From Sporosarcina sp. BP05 (lineage in GTDB: Bacteria; Bacillota; Bacilli; Bacillales_A; Planococcaceae): a DNA stretch of 64,000 nucleotides. Positions within the stretch are counted from its first letter, which is position 1, and the number at the start of each line of letters is the position of its first letter. Below the pieces are notes generated by a model. That model worked only from the letters and a program-made list of their open reading frames with translations. It did no database searches and was not told the origin of the DNA. The translations under genes were made by a program, and so were the position numbers. Location: contig NZ_JACFTD010000003.1 in the NCBI RefSeq assembly GCF_014282005.1, positions 186,001 to 250,000 of the forward strand, read 5' to 3'. Positions 37,575-46,281 of the stretch are shown piece by piece.

Positions 37575-37601
37575 GACGGATGAGTCTCGTTAATAGTTTC
37601 A
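37575..37601 (-). promoter_or_regulatory. ECF-sigma type promoter of the PdaC-like gene
   Basis: TGAAAC (37601-37596), 17-base spacer, CGTC (37578-37575). This fits the SigX/SigV/SigM/SigW class of envelope-stress promoters; which sigma factor acts is not decidable. Confidence 0.7.
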
Positions 37602-37779
37602 AAAAGTTATATATATATGTCGAAATCTATCATTATACATACTTTTATAGTATACATGAAAAGAAATGATTTACCAAGGATTGACATAAGTTTCTAAAAA
37701 ACTGAGTACCCTTAGTTAATAAAGGTGTAATTTGTGTTTATTAAAACCGTGAATAATTTTGACCAGCATTGCTAAAAGA

Positions 37780-37935
37780 CGTTTTCTACGTCCAGACTCC
37801 AGCGCCTGGAGGCTCGGGTCATAAGTCGGTCCTGCTAGGAAGGATTGAACTGCATCCTTCCTGGGTAAAAAACACCGCTTCGCCAGCCTGTCTTATGCCT
37901 GCCGCCTCTGAACAGGCGCTTGCGCTTTTGTCTAT
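37780..37935 (+). repeat. Folded intergenic repeat-type element
   Basis: Nested pairing arms: AGCGCCTG (37801-37808) with CAGGCGCT (37913-37920), CATAAG (37820-37825) with CTTATG (37892-37897), and a perfect AGGAAGGAT/ATCCTTCCT hairpin (37837-37862). The CCAGCGCCTGGAGGCTCGGGTC type sequence resembles intergenic repeats I recall from Bacillales genomes, not verified here. It lies in the 524-base gap before trhO, which otherwise holds only promoters. Confidence 0.6.
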
Positions 37936-37947
37936 TTATGCTATAAT
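37920..37947 (+). promoter_or_regulatory. Promoter of trhO at the end of the repeat
   Basis: TTGCGC (37920-37925), 16-base spacer, TATAAT (37942-37947). The -35 box overlaps the closing arm of the repeat element. Confidence 0.55.
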
Positions 37948-38065
37948 ATCAGCGTCCCGGATCTTGCAAATACGGGTTTGCTTTTGTATATTTACAATTA
38001 TTTGTGAATAATCCGAGCCGGTTGTTGCTATAACATGCAATTATAAAAACAAGGTGGTTGGAAAA

Positions 38066-39040
38066 ATGGGAAAAAACGCATACCAGGTACTTCTCTATTA
38101 CAAATATGTAACGATTGAAGATCCTGAAACGTTAGCTGTCGAACATTTGGCGGCATGTAATGAAATTGGTTTAAAAGGTCGTATTATTGTAGGTACTGAA
38201 GGAATCAATGGTACATGTTCGGGAACTGTTGAACAAACGGAAGCGTACATGAACATGATGAGAAACGATGATCGATTCAAAGATATCGTTTACAAAATCG
38301 ACGAAGCAGATGGACATACATTCAAAAAAATGCATGTGCGCGCTCGTGAAGAAATCGTTAACTTGAGCTTGCCTGATGATATTAACCCAAATGAATTGAC
38401 GGGCAATTACTTAAGCCCTGAAGAGTTCTACAAGCAGATGCAAGATGAAGATACAGTTGTCATCGATGCGCGTAATGACTATGAGTTCGATCTGGGACAC
38501 TTCCGTGGTGCGGTTCGTCCAAAGATTGAAAACTTCCGCGATTTGCCTGAATGGATTCGCGACAATAAAGAACAGTTCGAAGGGAAGAAAATCCTGACGT
38601 ATTGCACTGGTGGAATTCGTTGTGAAAAATTCTCAGGTTGGCTTGTACGTGAAGGTTTCGAAGACGTTGGTCAATTGCACGGAGGAATCGTTACGTACGG
38701 CAAAGATCCAGTAGCCAAAGGCCAGCTTTGGGACGGACAATGTTATGTATTTGACGAACGAATTGCAGTTCCAATCAACCAAGTGGAGCATGTAATTGTT
38801 GGCCGCGATCATTTCGATGGCACGCCGTGTGAGCGCTATGTGAACTGTGCGAATCCAATATGTAACGCAAAAATCATTTGTTCTGAAGAAAACGAGCATT
38901 TGTATATGCGTAGCTGTACGGACGAATGTCGTACACACCCACGTAACCGTTACTTTGTTGAGCATAACTTAACGGTAGAGCAATATGATGAGCGTCTCGT
39001 AGCAATTGAACGTCGTAAAAACGAAACACACGCGATTTAA
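38066..39040 (+). CDS. trhO: tRNA uridine(34) hydroxylase TrhO (rhodanese family)
   Basis: 324 aa. Makes 5-hydroxyuridine at the tRNA wobble position using oxygen. N-terminal acylphosphatase-like domain ([20 protein letters not shown]), central rhodanese domain with active-site Cys in [10 protein letters not shown], and a Cys-rich tail ([16 protein letters not shown]...SCTDEC). ATG 38066 follows AAGGTGG by 8 bases. Confidence 0.93.
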   Translation: MGKNAYQVLLYYKYVTIEDPETLAVEHLAACNEIGLKGRIIVGTEGINGTCSGTVEQTEAYMNMMRNDDRFKDIVYKIDEADGHTFKKMHVRAREEIVNLSLPDDINPNELTGNYLSPEEFYKQMQDEDTVVIDARNDYEFDLGHFRGAVRPKIENFRDLPEWIRDNKEQFEGKKILTYCTGGIRCEKFSGWLVREGFEDVGQLHGGIVTYGKDPVAKGQLWDGQCYVFDERIAVPINQVEHVIVGRDHFDGTPCERYVNCANPICNAKIICSEENEHLYMRSCTDECRTHPRNRYFVEHNLTVEQYDERLVAIERRKNETHAI

Positions 39041-39042
39041 AC

Positions 39043-39088
39043 AATAAAAATGCCTAAACAGATTTATCTGTTTAGGCATTTTTATTGA
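39043..39088. terminator. Terminator of trhO
   Basis: Perfect stem AATAAAAATGCCTAAACAGA with its complement around a TTTA loop. Confidence 0.9.
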
Positions 39089-39115
39089 TTGGACAGAAAG
39101 TTCATTTTTAGCTAT

Positions 39116-39604
39116 TCATTGCAAATAATGATGGCGATAGGAAAAGTAATAAGTGATTAAACCGGCAATCGGGATGGATGAAGCAATCAACAAAGTCAAT
39201 AAAATCGGGTGTTTCCCTTCGAAGGTTAGGATTAAAGCCATTGTCGCTAGGGCAATAGGCGTGAGAATAAGTATGGCTAAAAGGGCATTTTTTGCCGCTT
39301 TTCCAGTTATTACTGCTTCCCGCTCATCATTCGAATTAAATTCAGGCAAAATCATTTCCTTCATAATAAATCGGCCGTCTGGACTGTTCTTTATATATTT
39401 ATACTGTTGTAAATGAATGAGTCCTAGGACAATCCAAAAGGAAAGCATGATATAAAGTCTTGAGCTACTGCTTGAGCTACTGAGTGAAGTAGGTGAATCA
39501 TAATTAAAGATGCTGAACGCATAAAGACTAAATGTGATAGTTACCAAAACTCTTAGAGATATTGCTATCGTTAAGCTTCTAATCTGAAATCCCCGCCCTA
39601 TCAT
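39116..39604 (-). CDS. Integral membrane protein with DERE motif, unknown function
   Basis: 162 aa with four hydrophobic segments (about residues 10-30, 48-65, 105-128, 132-155), a Ser-rich stretch after the first, and a cytosolic NSNDEREAVITGKAAKNA motif of the kind found in small membrane proteins encoded with XRE regulators. A decayed paralogue lies immediately upstream, followed by an XRE gene, so this is the surviving member of a regulator-membrane protein cassette. Substrate or role unknown. Confidence 0.7.
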   Translation of the reverse strand: MIGRGFQIRSLTIAISLRVLVTITFSLYAFSIFNYDSPTSLSSSSSSSRLYIMLSFWIVLGLIHLQQYKYIKNSPDGRFIMKEMILPEFNSNDEREAVITGKAAKNALLAILILTPIALATMALILTFEGKHPILLTLLIASSIPIAGLITYYFSYRHHYLQ

Positions 39605-40074
39605 TATTTATGTAGTGGTACTTTAAATAAAAACTAATCAGCAATCCAGCTATAGGAATGGAGGTCGTTGTAAAGAGTGGATACCAAATGTAGTCAACAA
39701 AATAATTTGGGATGAACGTGTAAGAACCAATTATGAAAAATGAGTAAACTAAAATAAAGACGAATGCATTACTGACTGCCTTATGTGTAATTTAACAGCC
39801 CTTTCATCTGAAACATCATATTCTGCTGCTAGGAATGCATTCAAGATAGAATATTTGTTTCTACGGACGAGAATAAATTGTACGATATTTATGATGACAA
39901 AAAATGGCGATAATTATAAAAACAAACCCTGGCCGCCTTGTAATAAGGACCTCAAACCCATCAACATAGCCCCTAATCCATTTGAATAAATAGCTGCTCA
40001 ACCCTTAAATAATCAAAAACCAATCCCAAGAAAGATAGCAGTAGCATTATGCTTAGAAACACTGTAATGTACAT
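39579..40074 (-). pseudogene. Decayed paralogue of the DERE-motif membrane protein
   Basis: From ATG 40074 the frame reads MYITVFLSIMLLLSFLGL, then meets an in-frame TAG and a TAA, resumes with VIINIVQFILVRRNK...AAEYDVSDERAVKLH, and shifts frame to read KAVSNAFVFILVY...TTTSIPIAGLLISFYLKYHY. The DERA motif and the TSIPIAGLL end align with the intact neighbour (DEREAV..., SSIPIAGLI). At least two stops and one frameshift make it a pseudogene. It begins 3 bases after the regulator gene. Confidence 0.8.
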
Positions 40075-40076
40075 AC

Positions 40077-40283
40077 TTATTTCTTCTTCTCCTCCTTCGA
40101 AAAAATCCTTTCAATCGGCATTTCAAACACTTCCGCGATATTCATAGCTAGCAGGAGGGAAGGGGTATAACTGCCTTTTTCTAGTGAGACGATTGTCTGT
40201 CTTGTAACCCCAACCTTGTCGGCGAGATCTCCTTGTGTCAAATTGAAACGTGCTCTTAACTCCTTTACGCGGTTTGTAAGCAA
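40077..40283 (-). CDS. Small XRE-family regulator
   Basis: 68 aa, consisting almost only of a helix-turn-helix: TNRVKELRARFNLTQGDLADKVGVTRQTIVSLEKGSYTPSLLLAMNIAEVFEMPIERIF. TTG 40283 is the start, with GGAGGG 6 bases upstream; the ATG at 40304 lies before that ribosome site. Such compact YozG/YvzC-like repressors commonly control adjacent membrane-protein genes. Overlapping palindromes upstream at 40332-40376 are likely binding sites. Confidence 0.88.
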   Translation of the reverse strand: MLTNRVKELRARFNLTQGDLADKVGVTRQTIVSLEKGSYTPSLLLAMNIAEVFEMPIERIFSKEEKKK

Positions 40284-40331
40284 ATAGATCCCTCCATGCT
40301 GCATGTTATGTAGATTGTATAGTATGACACT

Positions 40332-40376
40332 CTAAATGTAAAGTTAACTATACATTTAGAATGCTTAACTTTACAT
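40332..40376. promoter_or_regulatory. Nested palindromes upstream of the small XRE gene
   Basis: ATGTAAAGTTAA (40336-40347) and TTAACTTTACAT (40365-40376) form a perfect 12-bp inverted repeat; CTAAATGTA/TACATTTAG (40332-40340, 40351-40359) form an overlapping 9-bp one. There is no T run. Likely operators in the divergent space between the XRE gene and the DUF368 gene. Confidence 0.65.
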
Positions 40377-40471
40377 GATGACGACAAAAATTGTCACTTC
40401 TGCCCCTTACCCATGGACCCGTTAAAGTGTTATACTTAGAGCATTCAATTGAAATTGGAGGAACTATAGTT

Positions 40472-41299
40472 ATGCAATGGAGAAATTTATATCGCGGATT
40501 CTTTATGGGGATTAGCGATCTTATTCCTGGTGTGAGCGGAGGAACAATTGCGTTCATTTTGGGAATTTATGATGAATTATTAGCTGCGATTAGCGGATTT
40601 TTCAGCCGTAATTGGAAGAAACATATCGGTTTTTTACTGCCACTAGGGATTGGAATGGGTGCTACACTCCTACTGTTCAGTAGGGTAATCGAATACTTAC
40701 TTGAAAATCATCCTGCACCTACTCAGTTTTTCTTTATGGGGCTTGTTATTGGTGTACTACCTTTCATTACAAAGCAAGCGGGTGTGAAAAGAAATTTCAC
40801 ATGGAAACATTTCATTGTCATTCTGTTAGTTGGAGCGGCACTTGCTTCACTAGCATTCATTAAACCACAAGATACGGTGGTCATTACATCCTTGACGGCT
40901 TCCAATGCGATTGGGCTCTTTTTCGCTGGATGGGCGGGAAGCATGGCAATGTTATTGCCGGGCATTAGCGGTTCATTCGTTTTGCTGATTTTGGGCGTCT
41001 ACTCGACGGCAATTGGTGCATTATCGAACTTTAATTTACCGATTATAGCCGTTATCGGTGCCGGGGTGATTGTCGGGTTCATCGTTAGCAGCAAAGCAAT
41101 CAGTTATTTGCTGAAGCATTTAATGTACATCACGTTTGCTGTGATTATTGGACTTATTGTCGGTTCGTTATTCGTTATCTATCCCGGGATTCCCGAAAGT
41201 GGAACACCATTTGTTATGAGTGTCATTGCTTTCTTTACAGGTATCGTCGTCGCGAATATGTTCAGTTCACCGAACAAAGCATCAATCGTCAATAAGTAG
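40472..41299 (+). CDS. popT: DUF368 polyprenyl-phosphate transporter (PopT type)
   Basis: 276-aa membrane protein with about nine helices. The two family signatures are DLIPGVSGGTIAFILGIYDELL and LLPGISGSFVLLILGVY, one in each half. Members are reported to return undecaprenyl phosphate across the membrane for envelope synthesis. ATG 40472 follows GGAGG (40457-40461) at 10 bases; an in-frame start at 40391 lacks a ribosome site. Confidence 0.88.
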   Translation: MQWRNLYRGFFMGISDLIPGVSGGTIAFILGIYDELLAAISGFFSRNWKKHIGFLLPLGIGMGATLLLFSRVIEYLLENHPAPTQFFFMGLVIGVLPFITKQAGVKRNFTWKHFIVILLVGAALASLAFIKPQDTVVITSLTASNAIGLFFAGWAGSMAMLLPGISGSFVLLILGVYSTAIGALSNFNLPIIAVIGAGVIVGFIVSSKAISYLLKHLMYITFAVIIGLIVGSLFVIYPGIPESGTPFVMSVIAFFTGIVVANMFSSPNKASIVNK

Positions 41300-41303
41300 T
41301 GAA

Positions 41304-41352
41304 TAGTGCCGCATCTGAAACGGATTGAACCGTTTCTAGATGTGGCACTTTT
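41304..41352. terminator. Terminator after the DUF368 gene
   Basis: AGTGCCGCATCT...AAACGG pairs with CCGTTT...AGATGTGGCACT, then TTTT. Confidence 0.85.
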
Positions 41353-41362
41353 CATATTTACC

Positions 41363-41392
41363 GTCATTATAACTTCTCTCCTCGCATACTAT
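41363..41392 (+). promoter_or_regulatory. SigE-like promoter of prkA
   Basis: GTCATTAT (41363-41370), 14-base spacer, CATACTAT (41385-41392), close to the SigE pattern (kmATATT-N13-15-CATACAnT). B. subtilis yhbH and spoVR are known SigE genes, which supports the assignment. Confidence 0.6.
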
Positions 41393-41424
41393 GGATAAAA
41401 CATGCCCTGACTGGAGGGAAATTG

Positions 41425-43320
41425 ATGGATATTTTAAACAAAGTAAGAAACTTCCGAGAAGAAGAAAACAGACTTAAGTGGGAAGGCACGTTTGCTGATT
41501 ACCTAGCCATAGTGAAGGACAGAAAAGAAGTCGCACAAACAGCACATTCACGTGTTTATAATATGATTAAAAGTTCTGGGTTAGTGGAGAAAGATGGTAA
41601 CAGGCTTTATCAATTTTTTGGAGAAGAGATTTTTGGGCTTGAAGAGTCAATCGAAAGACTTGTGGAAGAATACTTTCATCCCGCAGCTAAAAGACTAGAG
41701 GTTCGTAAAAGGATTCTGTTATTGATGGGTCCCGTAAGTGGTGGTAAATCTACAATCGTGACTTTATTGAAACGTGGGCTTGAGAACTATTCCAAAACAG
41801 ACGAGGGTGCGGTTTATGCCATTAAAGGCTGTCCAATGCATGAAGATCCGCTGCATTTAATCCCACAGAATTTGCGCAAAGATTTTTTAGAGGCGTATGG
41901 TATTCGTATTGAAGGCAGCTTGTCGCCGTTAAATTCAATGCGGCTTGAACAAGAATATGATGGGGAAATTGAAAATGTATTGGTAGAACGAATCTTTTTC
42001 TCAGAAGACAAACGTGTAGGCATTGGAACATTTACACCTTCCGATCCAAAATCACAGGATATTGCAGATTTAACCGGAAGTATCGACTTTTCCACAATTG
42101 CCGAATTTGGTTCCGAATCGGATCCGCGTGCTTATCGCTTTGACGGTGAATTGAATAAAGCAAACAGAGGTATGATGGAATTTCAGGAAATGCTGAAGCT
42201 GGATGAGAAGTTTCTATGGCACTTATTATCGCTGACCCAGGAAGGAAACTTTAAGGCAGGCAGGTTCGCGTTGATTAGCGCAGATGAACTAATTGTCGCG
42301 CATACCAACGAAACAGAGTACCGATCTTTTATTTCCAATAAAAAGAATGAGGCCCTTCACTCAAGAATTATTGTGATGCCGATTCCTTATAATCTAAAAG
42401 TTAGCCAGGAAGAATGTATTTACGAAAAAATGATTAAAGAAAGTGATATGGCACATGTTCATATTGCTCCACATGCTTTAAAGGTAGCTGCGATATTTTC
42501 AGTGTTGACACGATTGGAAGACTCCAAGAAACAAGGAATTGATACCGTAAAGAAAATGCGTCTCTATGACGGGGAAAATGTAGAAGGATTTAATCAAATG
42601 GATGTGGACGAATTGAAGAAGGAATTTCCGAACGAAGGGATGAACGGAATTGATCCACGTTATGTGATCAACCGTATTTCCTCAGCTATCATTCGGAAAG
42701 AAGTTTCTTCTATTAATGCACTTGATGTCTTACGATCCTTGAAAGATGGACTCGACCAGCATGCCTCTATTTCGCAGGCAGACCGTGATAAATATATGAA
42801 CTATATTGCAATCGCAAGAAAAGAATTTGATGAAATTGCCAAGAAAGAAGTGCAAAAAGCATTTGTTTATTCATATGAAGAATCTGCTATTTCGCTGATG
42901 GATAACTACCTTGATAACGTAGAGGCCTATTGCAATAAAAATAAGTTGAGGGATTTCTTAACAGGGGAAGAAATGAATCCGGATGAAAAACTCATGCGCT
43001 CCATTGAGGAACAAATCGGCATTTCTGAAAATGCGAAAAAAGCGTTTCGAGAGGAAATCCTCATTCGGCTTTCTGCCTATGCGAGAAGCGGAAAACGTTT
43101 TGACTACAATTCTCATGAACGTTTGCGGGAGGCCATTCAAAAGAAACTGTTTTCTGATCTCAAAGATGTCGTCAAAATCACCACTTCATCAAAAACACCG
43201 GATGAATCGCATCTTAAAAAAGTGAACGAAGTGATTGCAAGGCTCATTGATGAGCATGGTTATAATTCTATTTCTGCAAATGAATTACTACGCTATGTCG
43301 GTAGTCTGCTTAATCGATAA
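41425..43320 (+). CDS. prkA: PrkA serine protein kinase/AAA+ protein
   Basis: 631 aa, conserved throughout (MDILNKVRNFREEENRLKWEGTFADYL). Walker A is GPVSGGKST (102-110); the AAA+ core is followed by a C-terminal kinase-like domain. PrkA is needed for full sporulation in B. subtilis, and work there also indicates AAA+ protease activity. GGAGGG lies 6 bases before ATG 41425. It heads a prkA-yhbH-spoVR cluster. Confidence 0.95.
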   Translation: MDILNKVRNFREEENRLKWEGTFADYLAIVKDRKEVAQTAHSRVYNMIKSSGLVEKDGNRLYQFFGEEIFGLEESIERLVEEYFHPAAKRLEVRKRILLLMGPVSGGKSTIVTLLKRGLENYSKTDEGAVYAIKGCPMHEDPLHLIPQNLRKDFLEAYGIRIEGSLSPLNSMRLEQEYDGEIENVLVERIFFSEDKRVGIGTFTPSDPKSQDIADLTGSIDFSTIAEFGSESDPRAYRFDGELNKANRGMMEFQEMLKLDEKFLWHLLSLTQEGNFKAGRFALISADELIVAHTNETEYRSFISNKKNEALHSRIIVMPIPYNLKVSQEECIYEKMIKESDMAHVHIAPHALKVAAIFSVLTRLEDSKKQGIDTVKKMRLYDGENVEGFNQMDVDELKKEFPNEGMNGIDPRYVINRISSAIIRKEVSSINALDVLRSLKDGLDQHASISQADRDKYMNYIAIARKEFDEIAKKEVQKAFVYSYEESAISLMDNYLDNVEAYCNKNKLRDFLTGEEMNPDEKLMRSIEEQIGISENAKKAFREEILIRLSAYARSGKRFDYNSHERLREAIQKKLFSDLKDVVKITTSSKTPDESHLKKVNEVIARLIDEHGYNSISANELLRYVGSLLNR

Positions 43321-43335
43321 TACCAGGAAGTGATG

Positions 43336-43372
43336 AGAACAAGACTGATGCAGCATTAGTCTTGTTCTTTTC
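43336..43372 (+). terminator. Hairpin between prkA and yhbH
   Basis: AGAACAAGACT/AGTCTTGTTCT followed by TTTCT. It may end the prkA transcript or only reduce read-through. Confidence 0.6.
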
Positions 43373-43411
43373 TAAAATCAGCAGCAAACATTGGATAAAA
43401 GATGGGTGTGG

Positions 43412-44584
43412 ATGATGATGAATGAAAAAGACAATGAACATTTTGCTGTCTCGCAGGAAAACTGGTCCCTTCACCGAAAAGGACATCAAGATCAGCAACG
43501 TCATCTAGATAAAGTGAAAGAAGCAATTCAAAATAATTTACCGGATTTAATCAGTGAGGAAAGTATTATCTTGTCAAAAGGTAAGGATGTTATTAAAATC
43601 CCGATACGGTCGCTTGATGAATATAAAATACGGTACAATCACGACAAATCTAAGCATGTTGGGCAAGGAAATGGCGATAGCCAGGTAGGTGATGTAGTTG
43701 CGAAAGATGGGTCACAGGGGAAAAGTGGGTCTGGTACAGGAAAACAAGCCGGGGACCAAGCGGGGCAAGATTATTATGAGGCGGAAGTTTCGATTGCTGA
43801 GTTAGAGGATGCCTTGTTTAAAGAAATGGAATTACCAGACTTGGAACAAAAAGAGCAGGCTGAAAACACAGCAGAAAAAATTGAGTTTAATGATATCCGA
43901 AAAAAAGGGCTTATCGGAAATATTGATAAAAAACGAACAATTTTAACGGCTATTAAAAGGAATGCAATAAAAGGGAAAGCTGAAATTGCCCCATTCAACA
44001 ATGACGATCTACGTTTTAAAACATGGGATGATGTAAAAAAACCAGAATCTAAAGCAGTAGTTCTTGCCATGATGGATACGAGTGCATCAATGGGGAATTT
44101 TGAAAAAATGATGGCTAGAAGTTTTTTCTTTTGGATGGCCAATTTTTTACGAACGAAATACGAAACAGTTGAGTTTGAATTTATTGCGCACCATACAGAA
44201 GCAAAAGTGGTGACAGAAGAAGACTTTTTCTCGAAAGGAGAAAGTGGAGGTACAATTTGTTCATCTGCCTATTTAAAAGCACTAGAACTGATTGAGAAAA
44301 AATACAATCCCACACGTTATAATATTTATCCTTTCCATTTTTCTGACGGTGAGAATATGTCTTCCGACAACGACAAATGTATAAAGCTTGTTCAAGAAAT
44401 TATGGCTGTATCCAATATGTTTGGGTACGGCGAGGTAAATGCCTATAACCGTTTTTCAACAATGATGTCCTCATTTAAGAAAATCGATGACCCAAAATTC
44501 CGTCATTATATATTGAAAGAAAAACGAGATGTCTACTTTGCACTTAAAAGCTTTTTTCATAAAAACTCGGAGGGATTCGATTGA
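43412..44584 (+). CDS. yhbH: YhbH/YeaH family sporulation protein (VWA-like)
   Basis: About 390 aa. Glycine/serine-rich low-complexity region (~85-120), then a von Willebrand A-like domain with a MIDAS-type motif in [13 protein letters not shown] and later FSDGENMSS. Known partner of PrkA and SpoVR in spore formers and of YeaG/YcgB in enterobacteria. Three consecutive ATGs (43412, 43415, 43418) follow only a weak ribosome site, so the exact start is uncertain. It overlaps spoVR by 4 bases. Confidence 0.92.
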   Translation: MMMNEKDNEHFAVSQENWSLHRKGHQDQQRHLDKVKEAIQNNLPDLISEESIILSKGKDVIKIPIRSLDEYKIRYNHDKSKHVGQGNGDSQVGDVVAKDGSQGKSGSGTGKQAGDQAGQDYYEAEVSIAELEDALFKEMELPDLEQKEQAENTAEKIEFNDIRKKGLIGNIDKKRTILTAIKRNAIKGKAEIAPFNNDDLRFKTWDDVKKPESKAVVLAMMDTSASMGNFEKMMARSFFFWMANFLRTKYETVEFEFIAHHTEAKVVTEEDFFSKGESGGTICSSAYLKALELIEKKYNPTRYNIYPFHFSDGENMSSDNDKCIKLVQEIMAVSNMFGYGEVNAYNRFSTMMSSFKKIDDPKFRHYILKEKRDVYFALKSFFHKNSEGFD

Positions 44585-45990
44585 CGGAAATAAAAGCGCT
44601 TCATCGTGCGATTGCTGAAATTACAGAAATCGCAACTGGATTTGGCCTCGACTATTATCCCATGCGGTATGAAATTTGCCCAGCCGATATTATTTATACA
44701 TTCGGGGCATATGGGATGCCAACGCGTTTTACTCATTGGAGTTTTGGAAAACAATTTCATAAAATGAAGCTGCAATATGATCTTGGTTTGAGTCAAATCT
44801 ATGAGTTAGTCATAAATTCGAATCCTTGTTATGCATTTTTACTGGATACGAACAGCCTTATTCAAAATAAACTTATTGTTGCCCATGTTCTTGCACACTG
44901 TGACTTTTTCAAAAATAATGTTCGGTTCTCTAATACGAGAAAGGACATGGTAGAGAGTATGACGGCAACGGCCGAGCGCATTGCGAATTATGAAATGATT
45001 CATGGTAAAGACGAGGTCGAGCACTTTTTAGATGCTGTATTGGCCATTCAAGAACATATAGATCCTTCTATACTAAGGTATCAACGGCCAGCTGATGACT
45101 TGGATGAGGAAAGTGTTAAGGAAGAAATTATTCGAAAAACGCCTTATGATGATTTATGGAATTTGGATAGAAAAGCGGCAGAGAAGAAAGTAACAATACC
45201 AAAGGGAAAGAAAGTACCCCAAAATCAGGAAAAAGATATTTTGCTATTTATTTTAGAGCATAGCCGTGAATTGGAAGAGTGGCAACGTGATATATTAACG
45301 ATGATGCGCGAGGAGATGCTTTACTTTTGGCCGCAGCTTGAAACAAAAATCATGAATGAGGGCTGGGCATCTTTTTGGCATCAACGCATATTGAGGGAAA
45401 TGGATTTAACGTCAGATGAAACAATTGAATTTGCTACATTGAATGCGAATGTTATCCAGCCTTCGAAAACCTCCATCAATCCCTATTATCTAGGATTGAA
45501 AATTTACGAGGATATTGAAAAGAGATACAATAATCCGACGGAGAAAATGAGAAGGTTAGGGGTTCAGCCTAATACAGGTATAGACAAAATATTTGAAGTA
45601 AGAGAAATTGAATCGGATATATCCTTTATCCGCAATTATGTCACCAAAGAGTTGGTTCAGCAGGAAGATTTATATCTCTTTGAAAAAAAAGGCGGCAACT
45701 ATCAAATTACCACTAAAGATTATGAAGACGTAAGAAATCAATTAGTCTCCATGCGTGTAAACGGTGGTTTTCCATATATCGTAGTTGAAAATGGGGATTA
45801 CTTGCGTAACGGAGAACTGTATTTGGTGCATAAATACGAAGGTACCGAACTGGACCTTAAGTATTTAGAAAGTGTGCTACCTTATATTTATCAATTATGG
45901 GGACGTATTGTACATTTGGAAACGTATGTAGAGAATTTACAAGTCGTCTATTCGTATGATCGGAACAAGGTATATCGGCGGTATGTATAG
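44581..45990 (+). CDS. spoVR: SpoVR family protein (stage V sporulation)
   Basis: 469 aa, full family length, opening [29 protein letters not shown] with [11 protein letters not shown] and the [12 protein letters not shown] metal-site-like segment. Needed for normal spore cortex formation; biochemistry is unclear. TTG start at 44581 with GGAGGG 6 bases upstream, overlapping the yhbH stop (TTGA), which indicates coupling. Confidence 0.95.
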   Translation: MTEIKALHRAIAEITEIATGFGLDYYPMRYEICPADIIYTFGAYGMPTRFTHWSFGKQFHKMKLQYDLGLSQIYELVINSNPCYAFLLDTNSLIQNKLIVAHVLAHCDFFKNNVRFSNTRKDMVESMTATAERIANYEMIHGKDEVEHFLDAVLAIQEHIDPSILRYQRPADDLDEESVKEEIIRKTPYDDLWNLDRKAAEKKVTIPKGKKVPQNQEKDILLFILEHSRELEEWQRDILTMMREEMLYFWPQLETKIMNEGWASFWHQRILREMDLTSDETIEFATLNANVIQPSKTSINPYYLGLKIYEDIEKRYNNPTEKMRRLGVQPNTGIDKIFEVREIESDISFIRNYVTKELVQQEDLYLFEKKGGNYQITTKDYEDVRNQLVSMRVNGGFPYIVVENGDYLRNGELYLVHKYEGTELDLKYLESVLPYIYQLWGRIVHLETYVENLQVVYSYDRNKVYRRYV

Positions 45991-46065
45991 GTGACTGTGC
46001 GCTAACCAATAGCCAAACAACATGACATTTTAGGTAATTTAATTGTCCCAATAGGCAGTGTACTA

Positions 46066-46100
46066 TCCCACAATCGGATTTTCGATTGTGGGATGTTTTG
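46066..46100. terminator. Terminator after spoVR
   Basis: TCCCACAATCG/CGATTGTGGGA stem followed by TGTTTTG. The remaining ~290-base gap to the next gene holds only AT-rich promoter-like sequence. Confidence 0.7.
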
Positions 46101-46281
46101 TTATAATATAGAAAGAGGTTACTGCGCAAATCTTAGAGAATTTGTATGAAGGAATTAATAACGTAATTTTCCGTCTCTTTAAACGTGAAAACACGGGTTT
46201 CTGATAATTGCGACACTCGAAGAAAAATATGTTAGAATAGCAGTTAGAATATAATAAACTTCGAAAAAGGGAGGGATATAG

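Noticed and set aside
39783..39989. Plus-strand open frame opposite the membrane-protein pseudogene
   Set aside because: It is the complement of the decayed gene; the minus-strand frames align with the intact paralogue.
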